Below the pieces are notes generated by a model. That model did no database searches. It was not told where the DNA came from and worked only from the letters and a program-made list of their open reading frames with translations. Shown here piece after piece: positions 36,201 through 46,912 of a stretch of DNA of 64,000 nt; position 1 is the first letter of the stretch; each line of letters opens with the position of its first letter. A program made the position numbers and the translations under genes. The DNA is taken from positions 12,050,778 to 12,114,777 of the forward strand of contig NC_049987.1 in assembly GCF_000003815.2 (NCBI RefSeq), written 5' to 3'. This stretch comes from Branchiostoma floridae. Taxonomy: Eukaryota > Chordata > Leptocardii > Amphioxiformes > Branchiostomatidae.

Positions 36201-39200
36201 TTGGGGGGTGTTAACTACTGCAAATGATGGACTAGAAAATCAAAGTTGTTATCTAATATGTACATAATTGTACATATTAGATAACATGTTAGATGAAGTT
36301 AGACGTCTGCCACAGGAAACATCTGCGTGCAATCACAGGTCTCCAATGGCCAAAAAGCATGGTATCCAACAACACCCTGTACCGTATCTGTAACACCATA
36401 CCTCTCTCCGAAAAAGCTGAGCAGGCAAGGTGGTCTATGTTTGGACACATCCTCAGGATGCCACAAGACACACCTGCACAAAAAGCCCTTGAAGTCGCCA
36501 TGCTAGGTTCAAATAGATTCAAGGCATGCAAGGGAAGACACTGTGTCAACCTGCTCAGCCTGCTGAAAGCAGACCTAAAGCACAGAGGTCAAGTTTTTCC
36601 TACAACAGCAAAGAAACTCCAGGAGCTAAGGAAGCTTGCAGGATGCAAATCACAATGGAAAAGGATGAAGAAAGACTGAATGCAGCTATAGGACTTTCCA
36701 GACTATAGATGCAGAACCCAGTGACTGATGATGTACATAATTATTCATAGCTGAAAATCATCAGGACAAACCAATAATTTGAGTTCATCCTCACAAAAAG
36801 TTTCACTGTGAACTATTGTCAGGTTGTACTAACTGTATAGCTCTTGCCAGGTAAGAGAAGTCCATTGGCCAGATTGCTTGAGGCTAGGGGCAAGTGAAAG
36901 TGCTGATCAGCCAAGCACATGTCGTCCTGTACTTGCCAGCTTGATTTAGATAGATATTGTCCACCAGCCTGACTAAATTGTGATACATGCTGCCTGCCTG
37001 GCTGACCGGCCCTAGAAGCATAAAATTAGCAAGCTGAAAGAGTCCATACTTTCTCTTGTAGCAAAAACATTGTTACTTACAGGCTTAAGATTTAAGTGTA
37101 GTTAACTAGAAAAATTTAACAAAGTGTGCCCAATAGGTGCAGGGGATTCTTGAAAACTTGTCCAACCCCGTGTTGGTTGTAATGACTCTCAAACAACTTC
37201 TCTGCAGGGAACTGTGGGGACCTGAACCTTGTCCGTCTGGGCCGCCCGGCCTCCATCCACCCAGATGCACAGGGCTTCAGCCTCGACAACATCGTGGAAA
37301 AGCAACTCCAGTCATGTAAGTCTTTATGGTGGAGCTATTTTATTGTTACAATCAGGTAGTTATGGCTTTGACATCTTGTATCAGGCTTAAGAAATGTCAG
37401 AAAATTTGTAGCAAACAACAGATCATAGCTAAAGTTGTGTCAAAGTTGGTGCTTTAAGCCGTGCTGACTGTTTCTGTTCCCAATGGCTTTCTTGCAGTCA
37501 CCAAAGAAGTAGAGAGCAGCAAGGAGAGGCACATTGTGGTGCAGCTGACAGCCCTGGATGTGAAGATAGCAGACCTGGAGAGGGAGTGTGGCATGCAGCG
37601 GCTGATGGGGAACACACAGAAGCAGAGGGAGGTGGAGAGGAAGAGGGACGCACTGCAGGCACAGAGGGACAAACTGGACAAGACAAACAGACAGGTGTGG
37701 GGAGAAACACACATACCAATCCTGGAAATGGGAAAAAATGTTGCAGATATGTTGAAAATTAGTTGCAAATGCTTTAGATGCAGAATATTTGCAGTTTTGG
37801 ATCTAGAATTCAACTGAAATATGTACCTAAAATTAAGGTCAAAACCCTGGAGATAAAAAGCACCTGTTGTCTGGTTGTGGTTATAGTGATGACATGACTG
37901 ACATTCTGTGTGTCCTGATAATCAGGTCCAGCTGAAGAATGAGGAACGGCACAGGGAGGGAACCAAGATCAGACAGCGGGTACTGATGGACGCAGATGTG
38001 GTCTGCTGCACCCTCAGTGCCAGTGGATCCAACATGCTGGAGCAGGCCATTACTAAGGCGGGGGTGGCCAGGAGCATCCACTTTACATGTGTCATCATTG
38101 ATGAGGTATTGTAATCATAAACAACAAATTTGATGGCCAAGAAACTTAAAAGATATTTCAATACTATAGGGTTCAAGATGTTGTACTTTCAAATTGGTGA
38201 TTGTCTTTTTTGGTTGTAAGTGATACAGAGGGTACCTGAGGAACATAACTAACCCTATTATCATTTCTTTCAGGCTGGCCAATGTAATGAACTGGATGCC
38301 CTGATCCCATTGCAGTATGGGATGTCCAAACTTATCCTGGTAGGAGACCCTGAACAACTGCCAGCAACTGTGCTGTCCAAGGTCGGGAATTTGTGATCTT
38401 TGAATTTGTAAAAAAAAAAAGAGATGGGATGGGATCATGGCATGGATTGTTGGATTGAATGTGTTTGAAAATTTCTGCATTTTGTACATGTTTTCTTCTC
38501 ATGTTCATCCTTTTCGTCAACACTGCATAGTTGTTTGACACAGTATGTTTTCCCATCACAGAAAGCCCAGGACTTGAACTTCCGCCAGTCCCTGTTTGAG
38601 AGGCTGTACCGTGTCTTCAAACCTCGACCAGACAACCCAGTGTTGATGTTGAACACCCAGTACAGGATGCACCCAGCCATCTGTGGCTTCCCTTCCTACA
38701 ACTTCTACAGTGGAAAATTGAGAACTGATAAGTAAGCTAAGCATTCAATTTATTCTCTCATACATGCCACCACACCCTCCAGGTTCCCCGGAGCGCGCGG
38801 CGGGAGCCCCGGTAACCTGATACCCTACGTTCCAATGGAAACTTTGGGGCCAAATTTGGCCATCGTGTTGTATCTGTAGCAACGATGATTTATAAGTCTG
38901 TAATATATTGGGTGCTGATTTTTCCTGTATGCTATTCGCAGAGATGTGGCTGAAGATCGGCGCCGCTGCAGTTTTAAGCCATATGTCGTCTTCAACATGC
39001 TGGATGGACGAGAGCAGGAGAGCCGTATGAAGGCCGGGTGAGTTGGGAAGATTGTGGGGAACTGGCTCAGAACAAGGAGGTTATCTACCATACAATTATC
39101 CGAGGATGTTCAAACCAAGATATTTGTGTGTATGTTTGGGGGGGGGGAGTGTTATATGTATACAGTTCAAAATATAAAAACAGGAGGTTGTTCAAGTAAG

Positions 39201-42200
39201 ACTGCTTTCAATAGAAATATAATTCATTCAACTATCATCAGTATCACAGCAAAAGATTACAAGCAGGTCGACAGAGTTTGTCCGAAAATTTAGAGGGGTA
39301 AGTCCCTACAGTCTTAATTCCAGTGTCGGAAGTAAAGCTTTGACATTTTTGTATGATGCAGGTCATGATGTTTGTTTGTTTTCCTCTGACAGGGGGATCT
39401 ATAACCACACAGAGGCAGTGATGGTGGCACAGCTGGTAATAGCCCTGAAGGAGAACCCTGCCATAGACACACGCAACATTGGAGTCATCACACCCTACCA
39501 GAAACAGAAATGGCTCATAGAGACACAGCTCATCAGGAGGTGTGTGGAGCACATGTGTAGAACTGTGTACATAGATTTTTTGTCTATTGCAAAGAACATA
39601 CAGATATATACTTATATAAGTAGCCTTCTACAAGTTAGCCAAATGGTGTGATAGGGAGAGGATGATTTCTTCTTCATTTTTTGTGTGGAAATTTTAGGGC
39701 TGTCTCCAGGACCCGTTCTTCCATGCCAGGATACAAATTTGCTTGTTGGGGTGGAAAATAATTCGCTCCAACCGTCCAAAAGCCCAAACTTCATGACACA
39801 AAGTTGATAAAATGTATTTTCCTAGGTTTAATATGACAGATTCATTCATAGCAAATTAACAAGATGAGCTCCCAAACAATGAGTGGACAGAAAAAAATTT
39901 AAAGCTGGAGACAGCCCTGGGAATATAAGTATTTTAGATAAGTTGTTGACTGTGTTTGAGCTAAGTTTAAGCTTTTATTTTTTCATTTGAGGCATGTAAC
40001 TACCTTTGAGGCCTTTTGAGTCATCATTTATGTCTCCCTTACTTCACACAGTGGTAACAATCAGGTTGAGGTCGGCACTGTTGATGGATTTCAAGGTCGT
40101 GAGAAGGACATTGTCATCCTGTCGTGTGTACGGGCTTGCAGTAGCTCGGGAAGTATCGGTTTCCTGTGTCATCGGCAGCGGATGAACGTGGCGCTAACCC
40201 GTGCCAAGTTCTGTCTCTACGTCGTCTGTCATGAAGCCTCACTCAGGGTAGGTCTTTCCACTTTTCTTTAGCATCATTTATCATATTTCCTTTGGCACAT
40301 AAAGATTCGCTTGCTTCCATATTGCTGGTATTAGGGGAATTGTTTGATATGTCAAGTGTTTCTTGCTTACATTTTTGACAGGAATCTGTCAGGAAATTGC
40401 AGTAATGTCTGACAGTAAACCTGCATACATGTAAACTATATACATGTACATGAAGACAAAACCTTTCCAACTTTTATATCAGTTTTGCAGTTTGTAACAA
40501 GAGGTGACCTTCAAGAAGCTTGATACTTAGCATTTACTGTTAAGGCATAATACAGCATTTAATGTGAAGAACACAGACTTTATTATGATCTATGGCTGTC
40601 CCTTTCTTGACAGACTAACCTTGACTGGCACTCATGCATGGAAGATGCTCGGAGACGGGAGGTTCTTGTAGATGTGAAAGGCCTCGGCTCTGAGGAGGAC
40701 TTCCACCAGTTGGGTCGAGCAGCCCGGCTCAACGTGAAGAAACTCTGTCCCAGGCCTGGCCCATCTGCTATCACTCATGAGGAAAACAAGCAGGTGCAGG
40801 AAAGAAGGGGAGAAAATGACACCAAGCTGAAGAAAGGCAAGACTGCTAAGGAAAAACCTGGCTCTCAACACACTGCAACTCTGAAGAAGAGTATGCAAAG
40901 TAAAGGAGGTAAAGAACAAAGACATGAAAGTGACATTCCAGCACATAGTAAGAAAGGCAAACACTATGAGAAGAAATCATCCAGAGATTGTCCAACATCT
41001 TCAAAAGGCAAGACAACAAATGCAGCAAAGGGCTCCTCACAGGAAGGTAGGAAGTATGCAGCAGAGGCTGGCAGGAAAGTGTCAGCAAAGGCTAGAAAAG
41101 GAGAAGCAACCAAGAGCTCTTCTGTCAACAGTTCATCAAAAGAGTCTAGTAAAGGACATGAGAAAGCCAGCAAGAGTACTGGCCACAGGAAGAATGTTGC
41201 TCACAACAAACACAAGACAAGTGAACGAACCTCCACAGTTACAACCAAACATGGAACAACAGGAAGACACGATGGGAAGAAGAGACTGCCAGCACAGGGG
41301 AAGAACAAATTGAGCGGATTCAAAATACCAAAGGTGGTGGTCACTTCTACACAAGAGTCGGTTCAAAGCAAGTCAGTGAAAGAAACTCCTACAGCCACAT
41401 CTTCAGGGAAAGAAACTCCTGCTACATCTTCTTTGGTGAAAGAAACTACCACTGCAGTGTCTACAATAAAAGAAACTACTGCCACAACATCAACAGCAAG
41501 TACATCAAGGGGGCAAGTCTTTCCTCTTGATTCTATTCTTGGTCAAATGTCTTCTGCCACCAAAGAGGATGATGTTGTTGCCAATGGGTTTGGTTCAGGG
41601 GCAGGAATCTCCAATGATGATGTATCGCTACGTAATGGCTCCAAGGAGGATTCACATAGTGTTCACACAGCTGACAAGGCTAATTCAGGTGCTGTAGAGA
41701 ACAGACAGGCACTGAAGAGGAGAGGGGACAAAACTGATGATAATCTCAGGCACTTCAAAATCCCCAGAAGGAACAGCCAGGATGTAGTCCATGTTCCTGC
41801 AAATACTTCTGATGGGAGCAGACAGTCAAGTAGCCAAGCAAAGATTGGCACAAACAATAATAAGCCCTGCCCTGTGGATACTAGGGGCCATACAGGGCAA
41901 AGCTCCAAAGTCATGTCAGACTCACAACAAGGTGGTCACAGGGCTAGGGTTGGATCGGTGGGAGGGCAGGATACGGACCAAAGGGAAGTGAACCATCTGC
42001 GAAGAGGGCAGCACGCCAAGCACACAATACAGCAGGAAAACAGCTCTAACATTCGATCTACGATTGTGTCCAGAACAGATGCATCTGGAAGGATTGTCAG
42101 GACCAGGTGGGAAAAGTTAAAGTCAGTTTTGAAATCACCCACCAGACGGACATCTAAGAGACTGAAAGTAACCTTTGACTCCTCTATTGTGAATACCCCA

Positions 42201-42914
42201 TCTAACACCCGAGAGTTGACAAACTACTGTGGAAGTTATGAGGCACGGATGGCAGAAATGAAATCTCTTCCAAACACAACGAGATCTGATGTGGGCTCAT
42301 TTGTGCCAGATGAAGCAGACAATTTCAGGAACACACAAGCTTTCCAAAGAAGGGGAGCTCTGTCAGTTACTGTCAACACACAGTCAGGGGGCAGAGCTGC
42401 ACAATTATCACACTCAGAGTCAGAACTACCAGAACTCTCTTCTACTCAGTCTCCACTGAAAGACCAGGACAGATCATTCAACCATAGCTTGAGAGGCAAT
42501 CCAAGCCAGGAGGCTGCAGTTGGCAATGTAAGGACAGGGGGCAGCTCTGCTAGGTCTGGCAACCAGACAAAACTGACATCCAGCCATCAGATAGCCTCAG
42601 ATCCTAGTCCAAGATCAGGGGCTCAGGGTAACAGGATCAGGATCAGCAACTTTGTACCCGCAGCGACAACTCGCAGGGATTCAAATGGCACTGTTACATT
42701 CCAGAACCACATGGCATCGGCCAGTCACCAAAGGGAGAGAGGGGAGAACAATAGTAGCTCAGGTACGAGGTCGAACTATCCCAGTATTATCACAGGCCAA
42801 ATTGCGAGGATCCCACACAGCAGTAGCACATCAAACCCTGCCGTGTCAGGCAACTCCACACGGGACCCACGTCTTGCCCGAGTTCATCGAGGCGCCATGA
42901 TCCAACCCCCCTGA
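21255..42914 (+). CDS. SETX: Senataxin, Sen1-type RNA/DNA helicase
   Basis: 28 coding exons: 21255-21443, 21595-21751, 22273-22382, 22897-23125, 23584-23700, 23986-24166, 24328-26360, 27203-27415, 27972-28169, 28285-29679, 29998-30308, 30490-30658, 30843-30961, 32930-33038, 33785-33925, 34143-34234, 34670-34813, 35299-35454, 36015-36183, 37208-37315, 37498-37694, 37926-38105, 38274-38381, 38562-38731, 38942-39037, 39393-39539, 40052-40247 and 40614-42914. They total 9735 nt, about 3244 aa. The N-terminal domain matches senataxin (CLWCTCPERM start, YCWDCVLEYHHGREE, LLEVLKFPYLLLHEK, FWPALQCLVVLFDRLGS). A long disordered middle follows. The SF1B helicase has GPPGTGKSHTIVGL (Walker A, near residue 2003), VLLCAPSNAGIDEL, IIDEAGQCNE (Walker B), LVGDPEQLP, LNTQYRMHPAICGFPS, GVITPYQKQK, GTVDGFQGREKDIV and MNVALTRAK. 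The last exon encodes a Lys/Ser-rich tail of about 770 aa. Senataxin resolves R-loops and assists transcription termination in the nucleus. The ATG directly follows a splice acceptor, so a 5' UTR exon lies upstream. Near 42916 a donor and near 43122 an acceptor suggest a 3' UTR intron. Confidence 0.93.
21950..22195. repeat. Possible SINE remnant in a SETX intron
   Basis: On the minus strand a B-box-like GAGTTTGATCC sits within GGTCTCGAGTTTGATCCTGG (complement near 22117-22136). No clear A box was found; weak evidence. Confidence 0.3.
23376..23507. repeat. Fold-back MITE-like repeat in a SETX intron
   Basis: The left arm from GTCTCTTAGACACCTTTTCC pairs with a right arm ending GGAAGGTGTCTGAGAGAC. 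Arms are about 45-50 bp with mismatches, around a short loop. It lies between the fourth and fifth coding exons. Confidence 0.7.
27917..27942. repeat. AAGGAGGTT-type micro-palindrome in a SETX intron
   Basis: TCAAGAAGGT pairs with CACCTCCTTGA with one mismatch, and ATTACAT occurs on both sides (27911-27917, 27942-27948). Same style as the palindrome at 18790-18810. Confidence 0.4.
31023..32799. mobile_element. Non-autonomous hAT-like element in a SETX intron
   Basis: Left terminus CAGCGTTCCCGCCAGG and right terminus CCTGGCGGGAACGCTG are perfect 16-bp inverted repeats. They are flanked by an identical 8-bp direct repeat CTTACACC (31015-31022 and 32800-32807), the target-duplication length of hAT transposons. 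ATGCGTCCAAA also recurs in inverted form near each end. The interior of about 1.8 kb has no long ORF; it contains a GC-rich CGCCGGAGGCGCGAGACG stretch near 31081. The SETX intron is enlarged by this insertion but both splice sites are intact. Confidence 0.88.
33110..33532 (+). repeat. 26-bp minisatellite in a SETX intron
   Basis: About fifteen copies of CACCAGGGACAGGGAAACAC plus AGTCAG, mostly identical, with single-base variants (CAGCGCC, GGGGCAGGG, CAGAACC, CAGTAAG). The second-copy region near 33185-33205 carries a diverged unit. The array begins about 70 bp after the exon ending at 33038. Confidence 0.95.
35638..35846. repeat. Dispersed MITE-like repeat family B, copy 2
   Basis: In the intron after the Walker A exon of SETX. 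It holds GCAGTTCGCGGGGATTTACT, GACTGCAGTCTCATACTATA, GCAGTGGTTTTAAGTTTGCG and GAACATTTCTGCATTCACAG. This is the inverted order of the copies at 12462-12656 and 46724-46912. Confidence 0.75.
36247..36286. repeat. Perfect 18-bp-arm palindrome
   Basis: TGTTATCTAATATGTACA, loop TAAT, then its exact complement. It lies directly upstream of the LINE fragment at 36290, so it may mark that insertion edge. Confidence 0.85.
36290..36705 (+). mobile_element. Non-LTR retrotransposon fragment (C-terminal end of the RT ORF)
   Basis: An open stretch of about 128 codons (36293-36679) encodes RKHLRAITGLQWPKSMVSN, LSEKAEQARWSMFGHILRMP and QDTPAQKAL. This is the conserved post-thumb region (R-W-x-GH-x-LRM) at the C-terminus of LINE reverse transcriptase ORFs. 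Endonuclease and RT catalytic domains are absent, so the copy is 5'-truncated. It lies in a SETX intron in the same orientation and is not a SETX exon. Confidence 0.75.
38781..38867 (+). mobile_element. Fragment of the Harbinger-like MITE found at 54109-55099
   Basis: GCGGGAGCCCCGGTAAC, GATACCCTACGTTCCAATGG and GGCCAAATTTGGCCATCGTG match the right end of the 54109-55099 element (GCGGGAGCCCCGGTAAC, CGTTCGAATGGAAAC, CCATCGTG). Only this end is present, inside a SETX intron. Confidence 0.7.
39695..39919. mobile_element. hAT-like MITE in a SETX intron
   Basis: TAGGGCTGTCTCCAG at the left and CTGGAGACAGCCCTG at the right are near-perfect 15-bp inverted ends. The element is 225 bp with no ORF. The flanking 8-mers (GGAAATTT and GGAATATA) are only partly alike, so the target duplication is eroded or uncertain. 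Confidence 0.65.
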
Positions 42915-43707
42915 TCCTAAGTAAGTATACTGGTACCCTGCAACATATCTTTGTAATGTAAGAGACAACATATTCTAATAAATTTCTTGCACTATAATGT
43001 TCCATTTACATGTACTGATATAGCCACTCACAAAACAACCTAAAAAAGATTACTGTAGATAAATAAGTGTTTATAAAGCTTGTACCCCAGTAGTTTTATA
43101 CCTTGTCTTCCATTGTTTCAGGTCTAGGTAACCAGAGGCTGTGGAATGACAGGTCATGCGTCTTCATAAACCCATAAGGCTGGACCAACCTCCTTGGCTG
43201 GATGACATACGCACCATGTATATCAAGGAGATGGGGATGTGGCAAACCAACTGAAAAGGGTAGCTAAAAACTGCTGAAAAGTCTGAATATATCCGGCATC
43301 ATCCATCTAGTATTGATGGAGTGGTGAAACCATCTGGAGAGTACCTAGGGACATGAATTTTACTGTAAGTTATAATATCCTAGTTGTTGAGCAATATTTG
43401 TTTTATATGAGCAACAAGTGGAACTCATTTAAGGTTTCTCGGTTGGCTAAATTGGCATTTTGACCTTCCACTGTTTTCTTATTAATGAATTAAGAACGAA
43501 TGGAGCCGTAACGAATGTTGATAGATGGGCATTAAAGAATTCTAAATCTGATTTTTGGGGGGCCAAATTGATGACGTCATCATTTTTATCGCCTCTGATA
43601 TTATTTTTTTCTATGACAAAATACAGCACTTTGGTACATACCACTGTAATGAAACTTCGTTTTTCGTTTGTAGATATCAGTTTGCGCAACCGTGAGTTGT
43701 AGCTTCA
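42915..43707 (+). other. SETX 3' UTR and downstream sequence
   Basis: AATAAA at 42977-42982 could end a short transcript. Alternatively the CTAA|GTAAGT donor at about 42917 and the TTTCAG acceptor before 43123 form a 3' UTR intron. From 43430 to the gap the sequence is AT-rich with no gene that I can support. Confidence 0.45.
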
Positions 43708-43807
43708 NNNNNNNNNNNNNNNNNNNNNNNNNNNNNNNNNNNNNNNNNNNNNNNNNNNNNNNNNNNNNNNNNNNNNNNNNNNNNNNNNNNNNNNNNNNNN
43801 NNNNNNN
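43708..43807. other. Assembly gap (100 N)
   Basis: Exactly 100 unknown bases, the conventional placeholder for a gap of unknown size. ORFs crossing it are artefacts. Confidence 0.99.
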
Positions 43808-44058
43808 GGCTGATAATAACCGGTTACCAGCTGCGCTAGAATCAATTAATAGAAAGCACGATAAAAACGACTAAAAAAACGTTAAAAAACAGCCGGAGCC
43901 TAACCTCTGCTTGGAGAGTAGCTATTGTCCACATTTACAAACCTAATACATGTACCGGTAGTAATGGTCAGGGGACACTAAGCCTTTTAACGCATATCAA
44001 TGCATAGTAAGTACATGTGGATATAGAGTTTAGAATCTGTTTTAGACCACATCTCCTC

Positions 44059-44176
44059 AGTGACACTAAGGAGGTTAAAACTCCTCGGTGTCGCTAACGA
44101 AAGGTAGTGAATGCTACCTGAAACTTTTGACTGTTTCCAAAATCATGTCCAGTTGCTTGAGTAACAGTTATTGGCA
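44059..44176 (-). repeat. Dispersed repeat family A, copy 3, with a palindromic end
   Basis: 44094-44175 is the reverse complement of the family A core (GTTTCCAAAATCATGTCC, GCTTGAGTAAC). It abuts an imperfect palindrome at 44059-44095 whose arms CAGTGACACTAAGGAG and CTCCTCGGTGTCGCT pair around GTTAAAA. Confidence 0.65.
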
Positions 44177-44357
44177 AGGCTGTTGCCCCATCATTATAAT
44201 TCATTGTTCCCAGGGCTTGAACTTGCCAATCATATTAGAAAGTAAACTTGGACACTTTCAACTTTTTCACCAAGTTCAAGCAACACTCAGTCGTAACAGG
44301 CATTTGTAAGAATGTCGTATGCATAATGCAAATATACAAAAGTAACGGTCTCCTCTG

Positions 44358-44590
44358 TCAGCACTGGAACACCAGTGCTGAAGTGGTCGTCAGCACTGGA
44401 AGTCCAGTGCTGAGCCGGCGTCAGCACTGGAAATCCAGTGCTGAGGCAGCTTCAGCACTCGAAGCCCTCCTGTCAGCACTGGAAACCGAGTGCTGAGACT
44501 ACAATCAGCACTAGATTTCCAGTGCTGAGGACATTTCATCTCTGGAAATCCAGTGCTGACAAATATTCTGCACTGGAAACCGAGTATAAA
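44358..44590. repeat. Hairpin array, left
   Basis: Seven to eight copies of a 24-bp palindrome TCAGCACTGGAA-NN-CCAGTGCTGA, at 44358-44381, 44390-44413, 44421-44444, 44473-44496, 44505-44528 and two degenerate copies to about 44587. Spacers are 7-12 bp and unrelated. The arms pair over 9-11 bp even where bases differ from consensus (for example CACTAGATTTCCAGTG). Confidence 0.9.
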
Positions 44591-44670
44591 ATGTATAAAG
44601 TTGGTGAAAAGAACTTACATTCTGTAACAAAATATAAATGGACAACTGTATTATACAATGTTTTTTAAAT

Positions 44671-45100
44671 GATGCTTCTTTGCCGCACAAGCAAAATGTG
44701 TCGTCCACCTGTAACTACCTATTCTTTGTAAAAAAAAAAGCGATCTCTTTACCACACAGATAGACCAACTGTTTGTTGTCTAACTCTGACTACCTATTGT
44801 TTTTTTAATTGATGCTACTTTGCCGCACAAGCAGAATGTGTCGTCCACCTGTAACTACCTATTCTTTGTAAAAAAAAGCGATCTCTTTACCACACAGATA
44901 GACCAACTGTTAGTTGTCTAACTCTGACTACCTATTGTTTTTTAAATGATGTTACTTTGCCGCACAAGCAGAATGTGTCGTCCACCTGTAACTACCTATT
45001 CTTTGTAAAAAAACAAACAAGCGATCTCTTTACCACACAGATAGACCAACTGTTAGTTGTCTACCTCTGACTAAAAAGACACTACTTTGCCACAAGTATA
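44671..45100. repeat. Tandem repeat, unit about 137-140 bp
   Basis: Units start at 44671, 44811 and 44948, with a partial fourth near 45085. Each runs GATGCTACTTTGCCGCACAA, GCAGAATGTGTCGTCCACCT, GCGATCTCTTTACCACACAG and AGTTGTCTAACTCTGACTAC. Copies differ mainly in the length of an A run. Confidence 0.92.
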
Positions 45101-45227
45101 GAATATGTGATTTGTTGATTTAAAATTTCCGTATCAATTGACCAAAGTGTCTACTCTAGTCTAAATCTAGTAAAAGCTAGTGCCACGCAAGATCTGCCTG
45201 GAGATTAAATAACACGCACAGATATAC

Positions 45228-45276
45228 CTAAGTCCAAGAAGGTTAAAACACTGTGTTTTAACCTCCTTGCTAAGTC
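45228..45276. repeat. Micro-palindrome flanked by CTAAGTC direct repeats
   Basis: AAGGTTAAAACAC and TGTTTTAACCTCCTT pair around a short loop (45235-45269), with CTAAGTC at 45228-45234 and 45270-45276. Same AGGAGGTT style as 18790-18810. Confidence 0.6.
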
Positions 45277-45335
45277 TAAAGGAAATAACTCAGACAGCCG
45301 TACGGACGCATGCTACTAGTACACGAATATTACGT

Positions 45336-45796
45336 TCAGCACTGGAACGTTCCAGTGCTTTATAAACGTCAGCACTGGAAGCCCAGAGCTGAAGTTTTTA
45401 CAGCACTGGTCTTCCAGTGCTGAAAAGTTCCCGAGCACTGGTAAATCCAGTGCTGAACCCGTTACTTTTGTATATCAGCACTCGGTTCCAGTGCTGACGG
45501 CGGTTTCAGCACTGGGTAACCAGTGCTGAATGACCTCTGCCGTGAGTTCAGCACAGTGGTACCCGAGTGCTGACGGCAGTTCAGCACTGGAAAACCAGTG
45601 CTCGGAGAAGTTCAGCACTGGAAATCCAGTGCTCGCATTGGGTTCAGCACTGGAATTCCAGTGCTGAGGGAGCTTCAGCACTGGAACAAGGCCGTTCAGC
45701 ACTGGAAAACCAGTGCTGACGTTTCTTCAGCACTGGAAAACCAGTGCTGAGGCCGATTCGACCCATTGATTCAGCACTGGAACACCAGTGCTGAAC
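45336..45796. repeat. Hairpin array, right
   Basis: About fourteen copies of the TCAGCACTGGAA/CCAGTGCTGA palindrome with spacers of 6-20 bp, including full copies ending at about 45670, 45718, 45750 and 45795 and one half copy near 45675. Loop dinucleotides vary (AC, AA, AT, TT, GG). Confidence 0.9.
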
Positions 45797-46039
45797 CCGT
45801 TACTTTTGTATACTTGCATGAATAATATGCAATATCTGTTGTTTTGTTACTCAAAAGTTTCCAAATTCCAAAAAAATCTGGCTTCTCCCGTCAATGTCGG
45901 GGATTCCCCCTCAGTAGTGACGCGTCACAGATACTACTAGTAGTACTTCGGCCATATTCGGGAAACCGAGGAACGTTAACACCGTAGACTTCCTAATTTG
46001 GTCATTTCCGTACGGCGGACATTCCCGAACGTCCCTCCT

Positions 46040-46200
46040 ATAGAAACCCGGAAGTGGACTGGGGCTTTCCCAGAAATTCGTGCCCTGAAATATTTTCACG
46101 TCTTTGAGAAGTGTACCTTGGCAATCGTGGGCTGTGACAGCTCCTCCTGCGAGCATTAGTCGGCTCAGTGGGCTGTCAGTGACTCAACAGGGCACAGTAA
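46040..46200 (+). promoter_or_regulatory. Putative promoter and first non-coding exon of the TAZ-pseudokinase gene
   Basis: An ETS-type site CCCGGAAGTG (46048-46056 region) is followed by GGGGCTTTCC at 46061-46070, which fits the GGGRNWYYCC kappa-B consensus. A candidate first exon ends at the CACA|GTAAGT donor at 46196/46197. A second candidate UTR exon is 47392-47475, between a TTTAG acceptor and a GTAAGA donor. The start site is not determinable. Confidence 0.35.
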
Positions 46201-46723
46201 GTAAACCCTGTACTGTAGCGTTTGTTTGTAAATTAGCGCGATTACATCCGATAATTTTCGATGGGGAGGGGAGGGGGGCACTGGGCTTTGGCCATGACAT
46301 ACATTTGTTCTTTGTGCCCAACTCTGACACTTTTGCCATTAATATAAGAGAAATACATTTAAATGAAAATTGGAACAGAATTTTTCATGTTTCCATAATA
46401 TTACACGGAGTCTCAGTTGTGACCAAAATGTCAAACTTTTGAGTAATACCCCTGTGGCATAAAAACCCGGAACAACAAACACATAAACATTCATTTGACA
46501 CCATAGTTAGTCGTCCGACAACTTGCTGGAAGACCGTGGGCCAGTTTAAGTTCTGATGCAAATTTCATAAGTAACATATGTTGGGCTAATTTTTAAAATG
46601 TTGCATTAATTCAACAAAGCAATTGCAGATGTATGTGTACTAGTAAGTAACAGATCTAGGATCCATTGTAAATGATTTTACAATCATAAAGTCTGCAAAA
46701 CTCACAATTAGATAGGTACTGTA

Positions 46724-46912
46724 AATGCAGAAATGTTCGCGGTGGATTAATGTTCCCGTTTTTTGCGGTCACCACTTCACCGCGAACTCAAAACCACTGC
46801 GAATATTTTTCTATTATGGTATTAGACTGCAGTCTATGGTGTTACCGCGAAATTAAATCCACCGCAAAAAGTTCTTTTTCCCGCTTCCGCGAAATTAAAT
46901 CCTCAAGGGCAT
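46724..46912. repeat. Dispersed MITE-like repeat family B, copy 3
   Basis: Starts TACTGTAAATGCAGAAATGT and holds TTCGCGGTGGATTAATG, GGTCACCACTTCACCGCGAA, GACTGCAGTCTATGG and CCGCGAAATTAAATCC. Best-preserved of the three copies; it lies in the presumed first intron of the TAZ-pseudokinase gene. Confidence 0.75.

Larger units (their letters stand above)
44320..45815. mobile_element. Fold-back element built from hairpin arrays
   Basis: The outer ends are inverted repeats of about 20 bp: GCAAATATACAAAAGTAACGG on the left (44327-44347) and CCGTTACTTTTGTATACTTG on the right (about 45798-45817). Just inside each end lies an array of short hairpins (44358-44590 and 45336-45796), and between them a roughly 137-bp tandem repeat (44671-45100). 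An extra internal copy of the end sequence (CCCGTTACTTTTGTATA) sits at about 45460-45476. No ORF longer than about 80 codons occurs and none resembles a transposase. Not assignable to a named family by eye. Confidence 0.65.

Noticed and set aside
36293-36679. ORF as an extra SETX exon
   Set aside because: LINE C-terminal motif; the SETX frame splices cleanly from 36183 to 37208 without it.
43692-43874. ORF across unknown bases (similarly 59726-59913)
   Set aside because: It spans an N gap, so the translation is meaningless.
44358-45796. CRISPR-like look of short palindromic repeats with spacers
   Set aside because: Spacers are only 6-20 bp and variable, repeats are divergent, the host is an animal and no cas genes are present. 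A fold-back repeat fits better.
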